NCBI GenBank assembly: GCA_009668205.1 | Contig: WJYM01000001.1 | Location: forward strand, 620,001-684,000 | From: Enterobacteriaceae bacterium RIT691 | GTDB taxonomy: Bacteria > Pseudomonadota > Gammaproteobacteria > Enterobacterales > Enterobacteriaceae | Length of the DNA stretch: 64,000 nucleotides | Direction: 5' to 3' | In this document: piece after piece, positions 1 through 11,169 of the stretch | Numbering within the stretch: the stretch's first letter is position 1 | How the letters are laid out: every line of letters begins with the position of its first letter | Notes under the pieces: model-generated | Database searches by the model: none | Seen by the model: the letters and a program-made list of their open reading frames with translations, nothing else | Told to the model about the DNA's origin: nothing | Program-made: the position numbers and the translations under genes

Positions 1-286
1 CTTTGCTGTAGATCTGATCCTGAAGGGCGACGTTGGCGGTGCTCACCACCAGCGTTTTTTGCTCTTCACGGGCAATGGCAATGCCGGGGATCAGATAGGA
101 CAGGGTTTTACCGACGCCGGTCGGGGCTTCAATCGCCAGATGCCTGCCCTCTTCTCCGGCCAGCGTTTTTGCCACATCAGCAATCATCTGCCGCTGTGGT
201 GCGCGGGGTATGAAGTCGGGGATCTGTTCCTGAAGCGCCTTATACCAGGACGCGATTTGCGCCTTCAGCGCGGCGGTAAGTGCCAT
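1..286 (-). CDS. dinG: ATP-dependent DNA helicase DinG (N-terminal part only)
   Basis: This is the first 95 residues of DinG, a 5'-3' superfamily 2 helicase with an iron-sulfur cluster that acts on R-loops and damaged DNA. The rest lies beyond the left edge. The start MALTAALKAQIASWYKAL and the Walker A region APTGVGKT (about residues 54-61) match E. coli DinG almost exactly. The Fe-S cysteines and helicase motifs II-VI are outside the window. A LexA-like site sits just upstream of the start, so SOS control is likely as in E. coli. The gene runs in the same direction as rhlE, whose terminator separates them. Confidence 0.96.
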   Translation of the reverse strand, partial: MALTAALKAQIASWYKALQEQIPDFIPRAPQRQMIADVAKTLAGEEGRHLAIEAPTGVGKTLSYLIPGIAIAREEQKTLVVSTANVALQDQIYSK

Positions 287-300
287 TGAGAAATTCCGGA

Positions 301-320
301 TACTGTATAAACAGCCACTA
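301..320 (-). promoter_or_regulatory. LexA box of dinG
   Basis: Read on the minus strand, this is a 20-base site whose 3' half ATACAGTA is perfect and whose 5' half is degenerate. The same asymmetry occurs in the E. coli dinG box as I remember it, with one base changed. It lies 15 bases upstream of the dinG start codon. Confidence 0.75.
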
Positions 321-346
321 TTTTGGCACTTTCCAGGCCTCGGGGC

Positions 347-373
347 AAAAAAAATGGCCGCCGGAGCGACCAT
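347..373 (-). terminator. Rho-independent terminator of rhlE
   Basis: On the minus strand an 8-bp stem (ATGGTCGC / GCGGCCAT, one G-U pair, loop TCCG) is followed by a run of eight T. It lies 16 bases past the rhlE stop codon and ends rhlE transcripts before dinG. Confidence 0.85.
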
Positions 374-388
374 CTTTAATGTTGTGAC

Positions 389-1819
389 TTACTGTGCGGC
401 AGCGGGCTTACGCGGACGACGACGACGCGGTGCAGCGCCTTCTCTGCGCGGCTGATCGCCCTCGGCACGACGTGCCTGACCACCTGCGGCAGGTTTATCG
501 CTGCGACGCGCCTGACCATTGCCTGCCGGTTTGTCGCTGCGGCGTGCCTGACCATTACCTGCCGGTTTATCACTGCGGCGTGCCTGGCCACCGTCGTTAC
601 GACGAGGCTGTCCCTGACCGCGACCACCGCCGCCGCCACGGCTCTGACGACCATTCTGGATCGGCTCAGCCTGGATTGACGGATCAACCTCATAACCTTC
701 CAGCGCAATACGCGGGATCTCTTTTTTCAGCAGACGTTCGATGTCACGCAGCAGCTTGTGCTCATCGACGCAGACCAGCGACAGCGCTTCGCCAGTTGCT
801 GCAGCACGCCCGGTACGGCCGATACGGTGAACGTAATCTTCCGGCACGTTTGGCAGCTCGTAGTTAACGACGTGCGGCAGTTCTTCAATGTCCAGACCGC
901 GGGCCGCGATATCTGTCGCCACCAGCACGCGCAGATCGCCAGATTTGAATTCCGCCAGTGCACGGGTACGCGCGCCCTGGCTCTTGTTACCGTGGATAGC
1001 CGCGCTGCGGATACCGTCTTTATTCAGCTGTTCGGCCAGGTGGTTCGCGCCGTGTTTGGTACGAGTGAACACCAGGACCTGCTTCCAGTCACCTTCGCCG
1101 ATCATCTGCGACAGCAGTTCCCGCTTGCGTTTCTTATCAACGAAATGCACGTGCTGAGTGACCTGCTCAGAGGCGGTATTGCGGCGAGCCACTTCCACTT
1201 CCAGCGGGTTGTGCAGCAGCTTAGACGCCAGCGCTTTGATTTCGTCAGAGAAGGTTGCGGAGAACAGCAGGTTCTGGCGCTTCGCCGGCAGTTTTGCCAG
1301 CACGCGACGAATGTCGTGGATAAAGCCCATATCCAGCATGCGGTCCGCTTCGTCCAGCACCAGAATTTCGACTTTGTCGAGGCTGACGGCGTTCTGATGT
1401 TCCAGATCCAGCAGACGACCCGGGGTCGCCACCAGCACGTCCACACCGCTGCGCAGTTTCATCATCTGCGGGTTGATGCTGACACCGCCAAACACCACCA
1501 TTGAACGGATATTCAGGTACTTACTGTAATCGCGGACGTTTTCGCCAACCTGCGCTGCCAGCTCACGGGTTGGGGTCAGGATCAGCGCGCGCACCGGGCG
1601 ACGGCCCTTGGCATGCGGCTCTTTTTGAGCCAATTGCTGCAACAGTGGCAGGGTGAAACCTGCGGTTTTGCCGGTGCCGGTCTGGGCACTGGCCATCAGG
1701 TCACGGCCCTGCAGGACACAAGGTATCGCTTGTTGCTGGATAGGGGTTGGCTGCGTGTAACCCTGCTCTTCGACAGCGCGCAGGATCTCAGCATTCAGGC
1801 CAAGGGTTTCAAAAGACAT
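389..1819 (-). CDS. rhlE: ATP-dependent RNA helicase RhlE
   Basis: This is a DEAD-box RNA helicase of 476 residues, involved in ribosome assembly and RNA turnover in the cytoplasm. The Q motif lies near residues 20-30. Walker A is AQTGTGKT (about 45-52), followed by PTRELA, then DEAD ([10 protein letters not shown]), the SAT motif (LFSATF), and the C-terminal motifs ARGLD and HRIGRTGR. After about residue 390 the protein becomes a basic, low-complexity RNA-binding tail. That tail includes a 12-residue tandem repeat and ends [12 protein letters not shown] like the E. coli protein. The repeats make the tail longer than in E. coli. It is divergent from cecR. Confidence 0.97.
   Translation of the reverse strand: MSFETLGLNAEILRAVEEQGYTQPTPIQQQAIPCVLQGRDLMASAQTGTGKTAGFTLPLLQQLAQKEPHAKGRRPVRALILTPTRELAAQVGENVRDYSKYLNIRSMVVFGGVSINPQMMKLRSGVDVLVATPGRLLDLEHQNAVSLDKVEILVLDEADRMLDMGFIHDIRRVLAKLPAKRQNLLFSATFSDEIKALASKLLHNPLEVEVARRNTASEQVTQHVHFVDKKRKRELLSQMIGEGDWKQVLVFTRTKHGANHLAEQLNKDGIRSAAIHGNKSQGARTRALAEFKSGDLRVLVATDIAARGLDIEELPHVVNYELPNVPEDYVHRIGRTGRAAATGEALSLVCVDEHKLLRDIERLLKKEIPRIALEGYEVDPSIQAEPIQNGRQSRGGGGGRGQGQPRRNDGGQARRSDKPAGNGQARRSDKPAGNGQARRSDKPAAGGQARRAEGDQPRREGAAPRRRRPRKPAAAQ
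479..586 (-). repeat. 36-bp tandem repeat in the rhlE tail
   Basis: Three in-frame copies encode [24 protein letters not shown] and [12 protein letters not shown] (residues 412-447), followed by a partial fourth unit, QARR. The DNA copies are nearly identical, which points to recent unequal exchange or slippage. Confidence 0.85.
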
Positions 1820-2018
1820 AACAACTCCGAACCGCCCCGACCATGACAGGTATCGTTTTCAGGGTGATAGTGATAACGCAGTAAGACAAAAACGATAATG
1901 TCAGCAAGGGGCGGAGTGTAGCAGTTTTTGTGACACACCGCATAAAATATCCCTCATCAATTCATCAACGAAATAATTCTCCGCAATGCATGGACAAGGT
2001 TAAAAAGAGAGCATAATC

Positions 2019-2038
2019 TTAATCAATCGATTGATTAA
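2019..2038. promoter_or_regulatory. Probable CecR operator (perfect 20-bp palindrome)
   Basis: TTAATCAATC is followed immediately by its exact reverse complement, 15 bases before the cecR start. A perfect palindrome placed between the divergent rhlE and cecR genes is what is expected of a TetR-family autoregulatory operator. CecR of E. coli is known to control its own operon and rhlE. Confidence 0.8.
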
Positions 2039-2053
2039 TTTCAGTGAGACGCC

Positions 2054-2722
2054 ATGAACGTAACGCCAATCACCAGTAAAGGCGAACAGGCGAAAGCCCA
2101 ACTCATTAGCGCCGCTATCGCCCAGTTTGGCGAATTTGGTCTGCACGCGACCACCCGGGATATCGCCGCGCTTGCCGGGCAGAATATTGCCGCCATCCCC
2201 TACTACTTCGGTTCGAAAGAAGATCTCTATCTGGCCTGCGCGCAGTGGATTGCGGATTTCATCGGGGCAAACTTTCGCCCGTTGGCAAACACCGGTGAGC
2301 AGTTGCTCAGCCAGTCGGTGCCTGACAAGCCCGCCATCCGTGAACTTATTCTTCACGCCAGCCAGAACATGATCCTGCTGCTGACGCAGGACGAAACGGT
2401 CAACCTCAGTAAGTTTATCTCCCGTGAGCAACTTTCGCCCTCCCCCGCCTACCAATTAATTCACGATCAGGTGATTGCCCCGCTGCACGGGCATCTGACG
2501 CAACTGATCGCGGCCTATACCGGGCGGGAACCTACCGATACCCAGACTATTTTGCACACCCACGCGCTGCTGGGCGAAATCCTCGCGTTTCGGCTTGGAC
2601 GGGAGACCATCCTGCTGCGCACGGGATGGGCGCGCTTTGACGAAGAAAAAGCCGGGCTGATTTTTGCCGTCATCACCCAGCACATCGATTTTTTGCTGAA
2701 CGGATTATCGCAAAGGAGCTGA
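2054..2722 (+). CDS. cecR: TetR-family transcriptional regulator CecR (YbiH)
   Basis: This 222-residue TetR-type repressor has an N-terminal helix-turn-helix (about residues 28-50, [28 protein letters not shown]) and a C-terminal ligand and dimer domain (DUF1956/CecR type). E. coli CecR controls ybhGFSR and rhlE and affects sensitivity to cefoperazone and chloramphenicol. The sequence is clearly orthologous, including the [28 protein letters not shown] core. It is the first gene of cecR-ybhGFSR, with only 4 bases separating it from ybhG, and carries a palindromic operator upstream. Confidence 0.95.
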   Translation: MNVTPITSKGEQAKAQLISAAIAQFGEFGLHATTRDIAALAGQNIAAIPYYFGSKEDLYLACAQWIADFIGANFRPLANTGEQLLSQSVPDKPAIRELILHASQNMILLLTQDETVNLSKFISREQLSPSPAYQLIHDQVIAPLHGHLTQLIAAYTGREPTDTQTILHTHALLGEILAFRLGRETILLRTGWARFDEEKAGLIFAVITQHIDFLLNGLSQRS

Positions 2723-2726
2723 AGTC

Positions 2727-3722
2727 ATGAAAAAACCTATTGCCGTGATTGTGGCGGTTGCTGTCATCGTGGCGTTGATTGCTGGTGGCACCTGGTGGTA
2801 TCAGAGTCGCAAGGATAACGGCCTGACGCTCTACGGCAACGTGGACATTCGCACGGTCAATATGAGCTTCCGCGTCGGCGGCCGTCTGCAGGCGCTACAG
2901 GTAGATGAAGGGGATGCCATTAAGGCCGGACAAACCCTCGGTGAATTGGATCATGCGCCTTATGAGAATGCGCTGCAGCAGGCCAAGGCCAACGTCGCCG
3001 CAGCACAGGCGAAATACGATTTGCTGTTGGCAGGCTATCGCGATGAAGAGATTGCGCAGGCCGCCGCTTCAGTTCGCCAGGCGCAGGCCGCGTCCGAGTA
3101 CGCGCAAAACTTCTATCAGCGCCAGCAGGGGTTGTGGAAAAGCCGCACCATTTCCGCCAACGATCTGGAAAATGCCCGTTCGTCACGCGATCAGGCCTTA
3201 GCCACGCTGAAAGCCGCGAAGGATAAGCTGAGTCAATACCATACCGGTAACCGTCCACAGGAAATTGCTCAGGCAAAAGCCAGCCTTGAACAGGCCCAGG
3301 CCCAGCTGGCTCAGTCGCAGCTCGATTTAGAGGACACCACCCTTCTCGCCCCTTCCGATGGCACCATTCTGACGCGTGCGGTTGAGCCCGGCAGCATGCT
3401 GAGCGCCGGTAATACCGTGTTGACGCTTTCGCTGACACGTCCGGTTTGGGTACGTGCTTATGTCGATGAAAGCAACCTCAATCAGGCGCAGCCAGGACGC
3501 GAAGTGTTGCTGTATACCGATGGTCACCCGGATAAACCGTACCATGGCAAAATTGGTTTCGTTTCCCCCACCGCAGAATTTACCCCGAAAACCGTGGAAA
3601 CGCCGGACCTGCGCACCGATTTAGTCTATCGCCTGCGCATTATCGTCACCGATGCCGACGATTCGCTCCGCCAGGGTATGCCGGTCACGGTGACCTTCCC
3701 GCAGGGAGATACGCATGAGTGA
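2727..3722 (+). CDS. ybhG: HlyD-type periplasmic adaptor YbhG
   Basis: This is a membrane-fusion protein of 331 residues that links an inner-membrane ABC exporter to an outer-membrane channel. It has a short cytoplasmic start and one N-terminal membrane anchor (about residues 5-24, rich in V, I and A). A split lipoyl domain follows, with a long Gln/Ala-rich coiled coil between its halves (about 80-200), then a beta-barrel region. Its end overlaps the ybhF start by 8 bases. With YbhF and YbhSR it forms an ABC-2 drug efflux complex. Confidence 0.94.
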   Translation: MKKPIAVIVAVAVIVALIAGGTWWYQSRKDNGLTLYGNVDIRTVNMSFRVGGRLQALQVDEGDAIKAGQTLGELDHAPYENALQQAKANVAAAQAKYDLLLAGYRDEEIAQAAASVRQAQAASEYAQNFYQRQQGLWKSRTISANDLENARSSRDQALATLKAAKDKLSQYHTGNRPQEIAQAKASLEQAQAQLAQSQLDLEDTTLLAPSDGTILTRAVEPGSMLSAGNTVLTLSLTRPVWVRAYVDESNLNQAQPGREVLLYTDGHPDKPYHGKIGFVSPTAEFTPKTVETPDLRTDLVYRLRIIVTDADDSLRQGMPVTVTFPQGDTHE

Positions 3723-5454
3723 GGCGGTGATTAAGCTGAACGGGCTTATCAAACGCTTTACCGGCATGGATAAGCCTGCGGTAGCAAAACTCGACTGCAC
3801 CCTACAGGCCGGGTACGTGACCGGGCTGGTCGGCCCGGACGGTGCGGGCAAAACGACGCTGATGCGAATGCTTGCCGGGCTGATGAAGCCTGATGAAGGC
3901 AGCGTCAGCGTCATCGGTTACGACCCCATCAAAGACAGCAGCGCCCTGCATGCCGCCCTGGGGTATATGCCGCAAAAATTTGGGCTGTATGAAGATTTGA
4001 CGGTGATGGAGAATCTCAAACTGTACGCCGATTTACGCAGCGTTACCGGGGAAGCGCGCGAGAAAACGTTCGCGAAGCTGTTGGAATTCACGTCGCTCGG
4101 GCCGTTCACCGAAAGGCTGGCGGGGAAGCTTTCCGGTGGCATGAAGCAAAAACTGGGGCTCGCCTGCACGCTCGTTGGCGAACCGAAAGTGCTGCTGCTG
4201 GATGAACCCGGGGTTGGCGTGGATCCGATTTCGCGTCGTGAACTGTGGCAAATGGTGCACGAATTGGCGGGCGACGGCATGCTGATCCTTTGGAGCACCT
4301 CGTATCTTGATGAAGCCGAACAATGTCGCGATGTGCTGTTGATGAATGAAGGCGAGCTGTTGTACCAGGGTGAACCGAAAGCGTTAACCGACGGCATGCG
4401 CGGCCGCAGCTTTTTGATGAACAGCAAAACCGAGAATAACCGCCGACTGCTTCAGCGTGCACTCAAACTCCCGCAGGTAAGTGACGGCATGATTCAGGGG
4501 CGCTCGGTGCGTCTGATCCTGAAAAAAGAGGCAACGGTTGATGACATCCGTCAGGCGGATGGCATGCCTGACATCGGGATCGAGGAGACCGAACCGCGCT
4601 TCGAAGATGCATTTATCGATCTGCTCGGCGGGGCCGGGACATCTGAATCTCCGCTCGGCGCCATTCTTCATACCGTGGACGGCACCGCCGGTGAAACAGT
4701 GATTGAAGCGAAATCGCTCACCAAAAAATTTGGCGATTTTGCGGCCACCGACAATGTCAATTTTACCGTGCAGCGCGGCGAGATCTTTGGCCTGCTCGGC
4801 CCTAACGGAGCAGGAAAATCAACCACCTTTAAGATGATGTGCGGCCTGCTGGTGCCCACCGCTGGCAAAGCGCTGGTGCTGAATATGGATCTGAAAGTCA
4901 GCTCCGGCAAAGCGCGTCAGCATCTGGGCTATATGGCGCAAAAATTTTCGCTCTACGGCAACCTGACGGTGGAGCAAAATCTGCGTTTCTTCTCCGGCGT
5001 ATATGGGCTGCGGGGCAAAGCGCAAAACGAAAAAATCGACAAGATGAGCGAGGCGTTTGCGCTGAAAAGCATTGCCAGCCACGCCACCGACGCCCTGCCA
5101 CTGGGCTTTAAACAGCGGCTGGCGCTGGCCTGCTCGCTGATGCACGAACCCGATATTCTGTTCCTTGATGAACCCACTTCCGGCGTTGACCCGATCACCC
5201 GCCGCGAGTTCTGGCTGCACATCAACAGCATGGTGGAAAAAGGCGTGACCGTGATGGTGACCACCCACTTTATGGATGAGGCTGAGTACTGCGATCGCAT
5301 CGGGCTGGTGTATCGCGGGAAGCTGATTGCCAGCGGTACGCCGGACGAACTGAAAGCCAAAGCGGCAGATGCGCAGACGACGGATCCGACCATGGAGCAA
5401 GCGTTTATCACCCTCATTCACGACTGGGATAAGGAGCATGCCGATGGTCAATAG
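3715..5454 (+). CDS. ybhF: ABC-2 exporter ATP-binding protein YbhF (two fused ATPase domains)
   Basis: This 579-residue protein carries two ABC ATPase domains in tandem. Domain 1 has Walker [10 protein letters not shown] at residues 40-48 and a good signature LSGG at 139-142. Domain 2 has Walker [10 protein letters not shown] at 362-370, but its signature is degenerate (LPLGFKQR in place of LSGGQ). Both have Walker B aspartates followed by Glu-Pro. It energises export through YbhS and YbhR. In E. coli YbhFSR has been described as a drug and sodium/lithium-proton exporter. Translation is coupled to ybhG (8-base overlap) and ybhS (11-base overlap). Confidence 0.95.
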   Translation: MSEAVIKLNGLIKRFTGMDKPAVAKLDCTLQAGYVTGLVGPDGAGKTTLMRMLAGLMKPDEGSVSVIGYDPIKDSSALHAALGYMPQKFGLYEDLTVMENLKLYADLRSVTGEAREKTFAKLLEFTSLGPFTERLAGKLSGGMKQKLGLACTLVGEPKVLLLDEPGVGVDPISRRELWQMVHELAGDGMLILWSTSYLDEAEQCRDVLLMNEGELLYQGEPKALTDGMRGRSFLMNSKTENNRRLLQRALKLPQVSDGMIQGRSVRLILKKEATVDDIRQADGMPDIGIEETEPRFEDAFIDLLGGAGTSESPLGAILHTVDGTAGETVIEAKSLTKKFGDFAATDNVNFTVQRGEIFGLLGPNGAGKSTTFKMMCGLLVPTAGKALVLNMDLKVSSGKARQHLGYMAQKFSLYGNLTVEQNLRFFSGVYGLRGKAQNEKIDKMSEAFALKSIASHATDALPLGFKQRLALACSLMHEPDILFLDEPTSGVDPITRREFWLHINSMVEKGVTVMVTTHFMDEAEYCDRIGLVYRGKLIASGTPDELKAKAADAQTTDPTMEQAFITLIHDWDKEHADGQ

Positions 5455-6577
5455 CACTCTCTCCTGGCGACGGGTTCGCGCGCTGTGCGTGAAAGAGACC
5501 CGACAGATCGTGCGCGATCCCAGCAGTTGGCTGATTGCGGTGGTGATCCCGCTGATGCTGCTGTTTATCTTCGGCTACGGGATCAACCTTGACTCCAGCA
5601 AGCTGCGGGTTGGGATCCTGCTTGAGCAGCAAAGCGAAGAAGCGCTGGATTTTGCCCATACCCTGACGGGCTCTCCCTATATTGACGCGACCCTCAGTGA
5701 TAACCGACAGGCGCTGATCCAGAAAATGCAGGCCGGGCGCATTCGCGGTCTGGTGGTTATCCCGGTGAACTTTGCCGCACAGATGGCGCGTAGCAACGAT
5801 GAAGCGCCGATTCAGGTGATTACCGACGGCAGCGAACCGAACACGGCTAACTTCGTACAAGGTTATGTGCAGGGGATCTGGCAAATCTGGCAAATGCAGC
5901 GCGCCGAAGACCGGGGCGAAAAATTTGAGCCGCTGATTGATGTGCAGATGCGTTACTGGTTTAACCCTGCGGCCATCAGCCAGCACTTTATCATCCCCGG
6001 TGCGGTCACCATCATCATGACGGTGATCGGCGCGATCCTGACGTCGCTGGTGGTCGCCCGCGAATGGGAGCGCGGCACCATGGAAGCGCTGCTTTCTACT
6101 GAGGTTACCCGCGCCGAGCTGCTGCTGTGTAAGCTTATTCCTTACTATTTCCTCGGCATGCTGGCGATGCTGCTGTGCATGCTGGTGTCGGTGTTTATTC
6201 TGGACGTGCCCTACCGAGGATCGCTGGTGATTCTGTTCTTCATCACCAGCCTGTTCCTGCTGAGCACGCTGGGCATGGGGCTGCTTATCTCCACCATCAC
6301 CCGCAATCAGTTTAACGCCGCGCAGGTGGCGCTGAATGCTGCGTTTCTGCCGTCGATTATGCTGTCCGGGTTTATTTTCCAGATAGACAGCATGCCTGCC
6401 GCCATCCGCGCGGTGACGTACATTATTCCGGCACGCTATTTCGTCAGCACGCTGCAAAGCCTGTTCCTTGCCGGCAATATTCCGGTGGTGCTGTTGGTTA
6501 ACGTGCTGTTTTTGATTGCCTCAGCGGTGATGTTTATTGGCCTGACGTGGCTGAAAACCAAACGTCGGCTGGATTGA
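5444..6577 (+). CDS. ybhS: ABC-2 exporter permease YbhS
   Basis: This is an inner-membrane permease of 377 residues. An N-terminal membrane segment (about 28-48, [17 protein letters not shown]) is followed by a large periplasmic domain and five C-terminal membrane segments, the ABC-2 topology. The motif [19 protein letters not shown] is diagnostic. I chose the ATG at 5444 because an AAGGAG Shine-Dalgarno lies 7 bases before it; an ATG at 5438 is too close to that site. It starts inside the end of ybhF. Confidence 0.94.
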   Translation: MVNSTLSWRRVRALCVKETRQIVRDPSSWLIAVVIPLMLLFIFGYGINLDSSKLRVGILLEQQSEEALDFAHTLTGSPYIDATLSDNRQALIQKMQAGRIRGLVVIPVNFAAQMARSNDEAPIQVITDGSEPNTANFVQGYVQGIWQIWQMQRAEDRGEKFEPLIDVQMRYWFNPAAISQHFIIPGAVTIIMTVIGAILTSLVVAREWERGTMEALLSTEVTRAELLLCKLIPYYFLGMLAMLLCMLVSVFILDVPYRGSLVILFFITSLFLLSTLGMGLLISTITRNQFNAAQVALNAAFLPSIMLSGFIFQIDSMPAAIRAVTYIIPARYFVSTLQSLFLAGNIPVVLLVNVLFLIASAVMFIGLTWLKTKRRLD

Positions 6578-6590
6578 TTAAGGAGAATGC

Positions 6591-7697
6591 ATGTTTCATC
6601 GTTTATGGACGCTTATCCGCAAAGAGCTGCAGTCGCTGCTGCGTGAGCCGCAGACCCGCGCCATCCTGATCATGCCGGTGCTGATTCAGGTGTTTCTGTT
6701 CCCTTTTGCCGCGACGCTGGAAGTGACCAACGCCACCATCGCGATTTATAACGAAGACAACGGCAAGCATGCGGTTGAACTGACACAGCGCTTCGCCCGC
6801 GCCAAAGCCTTTACCCATATCCTGCTGCTGAAAAGCCCGCAGGAGATCCAACCGACTATCGATACGCAGAAGGCACTGCTGCTGGTGAGGTTCCCCTCAG
6901 ATTTCTCCCGTAATCTCGACAGCTTCCAGACCGCGCCGATGCAGCTGATCCTCGACGGGCGAAACTCGAACAGTGCGCAGATTGCCGCGAACTACCTGCA
7001 GCAGATTGTTGAGGATTATCAGCAGGAATTGCTGGACGGCAAACCGAAGCCGAATAACAGCAAGCTGGTCGTGCGCAACTGGTATAACCCGAATCTCGAC
7101 TACAAATGGTTCGTGGTACCGTCGCTGATTGCGATGATCACCACCATCGGCGTCATGATTGTGACGTCGTTGTCCGTTTCCCGGGAGCGCGAACAGGGCA
7201 CGCTGGATCAGCTGCTGGTGTCGCCGCTCACGACATGGCAAATTTTTATTGGCAAAGCGGTACCCGCGCTGATTGTTGCCACCTTCCAGGCCAGTATCGT
7301 GCTGGCGGTGGGGATCTTTGCCTATCAAATCCCCTTCTCCGGCTCGCTGGCGCTGTTCTACTTTACGATGATGGTTTACGGTTTATCGCTGGTCGGGTTC
7401 GGGCTGCTGATTTCGTCGCTGTGCGCCACGCAGCAGCAGGCGTTTATCGGGGTATTTGTCTTTATGATGCCCGCCATTCTGCTTTCCGGTTACGTCTCAC
7501 CGGTTGAGAATATGCCCGTCTGGCTGCAGGACGTGACGTGGATTAACCCGATTCGTCACTTTACGGAGATTACCAAGCAGATCTATCTGAAGGATGCCAG
7601 TTTCGACATTATTTGGCAGAGCCTGTGGCCGCTATTGGTGATAGCAACCACAACGGGCTCAGTGGCGTACGCGATGTTTCGGCGTAACGTTGCGTAA
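6591..7697 (+). CDS. ybhR: ABC-2 exporter permease YbhR
   Basis: This is the second permease of the exporter, 368 residues with the same topology as YbhS: an early membrane helix (about 22-42), a periplasmic domain, then a C-terminal bundle with [18 protein letters not shown]. It probably pairs with YbhS as a heterodimer above YbhF. A GGAG ribosome site precedes the start, 13 bases after ybhS. Its last 39 bases overlap the convergent ybhQ. Confidence 0.94.
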   Translation: MFHRLWTLIRKELQSLLREPQTRAILIMPVLIQVFLFPFAATLEVTNATIAIYNEDNGKHAVELTQRFARAKAFTHILLLKSPQEIQPTIDTQKALLLVRFPSDFSRNLDSFQTAPMQLILDGRNSNSAQIAANYLQQIVEDYQQELLDGKPKPNNSKLVVRNWYNPNLDYKWFVVPSLIAMITTIGVMIVTSLSVSREREQGTLDQLLVSPLTTWQIFIGKAVPALIVATFQASIVLAVGIFAYQIPFSGSLALFYFTMMVYGLSLVGFGLLISSLCATQQQAFIGVFVFMMPAILLSGYVSPVENMPVWLQDVTWINPIRHFTEITKQIYLKDASFDIIWQSLWPLLVIATTTGSVAYAMFRRNVA

Positions 7698-8069
7698 CTT
7701 TTTGTCTTTCGCCAGCAGCGAAACAATCGCTGGCCCGGCAAGGATAACGATGCCAGCCAGGGCCAGCAGGACATTGTTTTGCAGCACGCGGGACAATAAC
7801 CACAGCACGATAACCGCCGCGCCAAAGTACCAGGTGGTGGTGAGCTCTTCGAGGAAATCGCCGACATCCCGCCACCGGGCCTCGTGGTGGCGCTGGAGTG
7901 CCAGCATAAGCAGTACAGTAATGCCGTAGAGCACGCAAAGGCCCAATCCCACACGGACCAGTGCCCCGCTCATCCATCCCATCACCAGGACTGCAACGAC
8001 CGCCAGATGCAACACAATCTGCCAGCAGCTGAGGCCCGTTACGACACGAATTTGTTGTTGCCACTTCAT
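7659..8069 (-). CDS. ybhQ: Inner membrane protein YbhQ
   Basis: This 136-residue membrane protein of unknown function closely matches E. coli YbhQ (start MKWQQ, core [13 protein letters not shown], end KHRVRH). Four hydrophobic stretches (about 15-35, 38-55, 80-97, 100-117) suggest four membrane helices with a basic C-terminus. It converges on ybhR, and their coding ends overlap by 39 bases on opposite strands. Confidence 0.9.
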   Translation of the reverse strand: MKWQQQIRVVTGLSCWQIVLHLAVVAVLVMGWMSGALVRVGLGLCVLYGITVLLMLALQRHHEARWRDVGDFLEELTTTWYFGAAVIVLWLLSRVLQNNVLLALAGIVILAGPAIVSLLAKDKKLRNVTPKHRVRH

Positions 8070-8200
8070 GTCATCTCTCCCGAAGCATTTTCAACTGTTA
8101 ATCAGAGTACCGGACTTTACGGAAAATTCCGTAACACCGCATCTTTTTGTGACGACGACTACACTATTTTATTGATGAAAGTGACGCATACAGGAGATTT

Positions 8201-8962
8201 ATGGCCCAGGCTCCCCTCCCATTGTCCTTAACTATTTTGACCATCAATACCCATAAAGGTTTTACGGCATTTAATCGGCGCTTCATTCTACCGGAGCTGC
8301 GTGACGCCGTGCGGACCATCGGTGCCGATATCGTCTGCCTGCAGGAAGTGATGGGCGAACACGACGTTGATTCGCGACAGCGGGAAAACTGGCCGGGTGG
8401 CAGCCACTACGAATTTTTGGCGGATGCGATGTGGAGTGATTACGCCTATGGCCGCAACGCGGTGTATCCGGAAGGCCATCACGGTAACGCCGTATTATCG
8501 CGCTATCCCATTGAACATGATGAAAACCGCGATATCTCGGTGGGTAACAGCGAAAAGCGCGGGCTGCTGTACTGTCGGATTGCACCACCTGACGCGAGCA
8601 CCCCGGTTCACGTCATCTGCGTCCATCTGGGTTTACGTGAAGCCCATCGTCAGGCGCAGCTGGTGATGCTGAGTGATTGGGTCAATCAGTTGCCCGACAA
8701 TGAGCCGGTGATCGTGGCGGGCGATTTTAACGACTGGCGCCTGCAGGCGAATCGCCCCTTGAAGCGTCTGGCGGGGCTTGAGGAAATCTTCACACGGGAC
8801 ACGGGCCTCCCGGTGCGCACCTTTCCGGCACGCTTTCCGGTGCTGCGGCTCGACAGAATCTACGTCAAAAATGCGCTCGCCATGCACCCCGCGCTGCTGA
8901 CACGCCACCCATGGCGGCATCTTTCCGACCATGCGCCGTTAAGCGCGGAGATCCACATATGA
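8201..8962 (+). CDS. ybhP: Endonuclease/exonuclease/phosphatase-family protein YbhP
   Basis: This 253-residue protein has the EEP fold: LTINTHKG near the start, LQEVMGEH (the metal-binding Glu), a VAGDFNDW motif in the middle and the final SDHAPL. The family includes DNases, sphingomyelinases and phosphodiesterases, and the substrate of YbhP is not established. It overlaps clsB by 4 bases (ATGA) and so is co-translated with a cardiolipin synthase, which suggests a phospholipid-related role, but that is inference. A GGAG site lies before the start. Confidence 0.92.
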   Translation: MAQAPLPLSLTILTINTHKGFTAFNRRFILPELRDAVRTIGADIVCLQEVMGEHDVDSRQRENWPGGSHYEFLADAMWSDYAYGRNAVYPEGHHGNAVLSRYPIEHDENRDISVGNSEKRGLLYCRIAPPDASTPVHVICVHLGLREAHRQAQLVMLSDWVNQLPDNEPVIVAGDFNDWRLQANRPLKRLAGLEEIFTRDTGLPVRTFPARFPVLRLDRIYVKNALAMHPALLTRHPWRHLSDHAPLSAEIHI

Positions 8963-10197
8963 AATGCAATTGGCGGGAAGGCAATCAGATCCAGCTTCTG
9001 GAAAATGGCGACCAGTTTTATCCGGCGGTCTTCGACGCCATTCAGCATGCAGAGCACAAAGTCATTCTGGAAACGTTTATCTGGTTTGAAGACGAAATTG
9101 GCAGGCAGCTGCATGAAATCTTGCTCAAGGCGGCGCATCGCAACGTGCAGATTGACGTCCTGCTTGATGGCTATGGTTCGGCCGAATTGAGCGACACATT
9201 TACCGGTGAGCTGGCTGCCGCCGGGATTGTGGTCCGCTATTACGATCCGCGCCCTCGCCTGTTTGGCATGCGCACTAACCTGTTCCGTCGCATGCACCGC
9301 AAGATTGTGGTGGTCGATGGCAAAGTCGCCTTTGTAGGCGGCATTAACTATTCCGCTGAACAGATGTCGGACTCCGGCCCTGAGGCAAAACAGGATTATG
9401 CCGTCCGCGTTTCCGGGCCCGTGGTTGAAGATATCCTGCAATTCGAACTGGAAAACCTGCCGGGCAATGCCAAGGCGCGGCGCTTCTGGCGACGTCGTCA
9501 TCGCCCGCCAGAGAATCTCACGCCCGGAGAAGCCCAGGCGCTGTTTGTCTGGCGAGACAATGACGAACACCGCAACGATATCGAACGCCATTATCTGAAA
9601 ATGCTCGCCAATGCGCGGCGAGAAGTGATCATCGCCAACGCCTATTTCTTCCCCGGCTATCGCCTGTTGCATGCGATGCGCAATGCCGCCCGACGCGGGG
9701 TCAGCGTGAATCTGGTGATTCAGGGTAAGCCGGATATGCCTATCGTGAAGGTCGGGGCTCGCCTGCTGTATCGCTATCTGGTGAAAGGTGGAGTACACAT
9801 TTTCGAATACCAGCGCCGCCCCTTGCACGGCAAAGTGGCGGTGATGGACGATCACTGGGCGACGGTGGGCTCCAGTAATCTCGACCCGCTCAGCCTTTCC
9901 CTGAATCTGGAAGCCAATCTGATTATCTATGACCGGACGTTTAACGACACGCTGCGAGACAATCTCCGCGGCATTATCGCCCGGGATTGCAGGCAGGTTG
10001 ATGATGCCATGATGCCCAGACGCAGTTGGTGGAATTTGACCAAAAGCGTGCTGGCGTTCCACTTCCTGCGCCATTTCCCGGCCATGCTCGGCTGGCTTCC
10101 CGCCCATACACCGACACTGGCCCGGGTGGAGCCGCTGCCACAGGACCCGCCTGCTGCGCCAGAGCTAAGGGCCGAAAACCAGGAGGTGAAGCCCTGA
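8959..10197 (+). CDS. clsB: Cardiolipin synthase B
   Basis: This phospholipase D-superfamily enzyme of 412 residues makes cardiolipin from phosphatidylglycerol at the inner membrane. The two HKD motifs are visible: [17 protein letters not shown] (about residues 113-129) and [19 protein letters not shown] (about 290-308). The start [17 protein letters not shown] matches E. coli ClsB and the ATG overlaps the ybhP stop. The next gene, ybhN, begins within its stop codon, so ybhP-clsB-ybhN form one operon. Confidence 0.96.
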   Translation: MKCNWREGNQIQLLENGDQFYPAVFDAIQHAEHKVILETFIWFEDEIGRQLHEILLKAAHRNVQIDVLLDGYGSAELSDTFTGELAAAGIVVRYYDPRPRLFGMRTNLFRRMHRKIVVVDGKVAFVGGINYSAEQMSDSGPEAKQDYAVRVSGPVVEDILQFELENLPGNAKARRFWRRRHRPPENLTPGEAQALFVWRDNDEHRNDIERHYLKMLANARREVIIANAYFFPGYRLLHAMRNAARRGVSVNLVIQGKPDMPIVKVGARLLYRYLVKGGVHIFEYQRRPLHGKVAVMDDHWATVGSSNLDPLSLSLNLEANLIIYDRTFNDTLRDNLRGIIARDCRQVDDAMMPRRSWWNLTKSVLAFHFLRHFPAMLGWLPAHTPTLARVEPLPQDPPAAPELRAENQEVKP

Positions 10198-11159
10198 TGA
10201 GCCTTTCCCATCATCGTTGGCGGCTGACCAAAAAAATCCTTACCGGGCTATTTTTTATCGCCGTGATTGTGCTGATAGTCGTTTACGCCCGCAAAATCGA
10301 CTGGCAGGACGTCGGGCGAAGCGTTCGCGATTACTCACCCGCCACGCTTCTGATTGCCACCGCATGGGTGGTCATCAGCTATCTGCTGTATGGCTGCTAC
10401 GATTTGCTCGGGCGCGCCTACTGCGGACATAAGCTCGCTAAACGCCAGGTGATGCTGGTGTCGTTTATCTGTTACGCCTTTAACCTGACGCTCAGTACGT
10501 GGGTCGGCGGCATTGCCATGCGCTACCGGCTCTATTCACGCTTAGGCCTGCCGGGGGCGACAATCACCCGCATCTTTTCCCTGAGCATCACCACCAACTG
10601 GCTTGGCTACATTGTGCTGGGCGGGGTCATTTTTGTGGCTGGCGTGGTGGATTTGCCTGCGCACTGGTACATCAGCGATGTCACACTGCGGATGGTGGGC
10701 AGCGTGCTGTTGCTGATAAGTGGGGTCTACCTTTGGGCCTGTGCTTTTGCCAAACGCCGCTACTGGGAGGTCAAAGGACAAAAACTCATACTCCCGTCGT
10801 GCCGCTTTGCGTTACTGCAAATGCTGATTTCCAGCGCCAACTGGATGGTGATGGCGATGATTATCTGGCTGTTGCTGGGGCAGAGCATCAACTATTTCTT
10901 CGTGCTGGGTGTGCTGCTGGTGAGCAGTATCGCTGGCGTTATCGTGCATATTCCGGCGGGAATTGGCGTGCTGGAAGCGGTGTTTATCGCCTTGCTTGCA
11001 GGCGAACACGCCTCACAAGGCACGATTATCGCTGCGCTGCTGGCGTATCGGGTGCTCTATTTCTTTATTCCGCTTGCATTAGCGACGGTGTGTTATCTGG
11101 GGCTGGAAAGCCGGGCGAAGAAGCTGAGAGCGAAGAATGAGAAGGTGATGGCCAAGTGA
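10197..11159 (+). CDS. ybhN: Inner membrane protein YbhN (UPF0104 / lysylphosphatidylglycerol synthase TM family)
   Basis: This is a polytopic membrane protein of 320 residues with about eight hydrophobic segments. It carries the family motifs TWVGGIAMRYRLY and HIPAGIGVLEAVFI. It resembles the flippase-like membrane domain of MprF, without the synthase domain. Its position after clsB, with start and stop sharing one base (TGATG), fits a lipid-associated role; the exact activity is not known. A BIME-like repeat follows it where E. coli carries ybhM. Confidence 0.93.
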   Translation: MSLSHHRWRLTKKILTGLFFIAVIVLIVVYARKIDWQDVGRSVRDYSPATLLIATAWVVISYLLYGCYDLLGRAYCGHKLAKRQVMLVSFICYAFNLTLSTWVGGIAMRYRLYSRLGLPGATITRIFSLSITTNWLGYIVLGGVIFVAGVVDLPAHWYISDVTLRMVGSVLLLISGVYLWACAFAKRRYWEVKGQKLILPSCRFALLQMLISSANWMVMAMIIWLLLGQSINYFFVLGVLLVSSIAGVIVHIPAGIGVLEAVFIALLAGEHASQGTIIAALLAYRVLYFFIPLALATVCYLGLESRAKKLRAKNEKVMAK

Positions 11160-11169
11160 GATTCCCTGA

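Noticed and set aside
479-586. Short direct repeats as a CRISPR array
   Set aside because: The units are contiguous, in frame and coding within rhlE; there are no spacers.
5414-6457. 347-codon minus-strand frame opposite ybhS
   Set aside because: The protein is His, Gln and Arg rich as expected for the complement of a membrane-protein gene; no ribosome site or family signature.
8860-10107. 415-codon open frame on the minus strand
   Set aside because: It lies wholly antisense to ybhP and clsB, both clear orthologues; its protein shows no known family pattern and reads like a GC-biased shadow frame.
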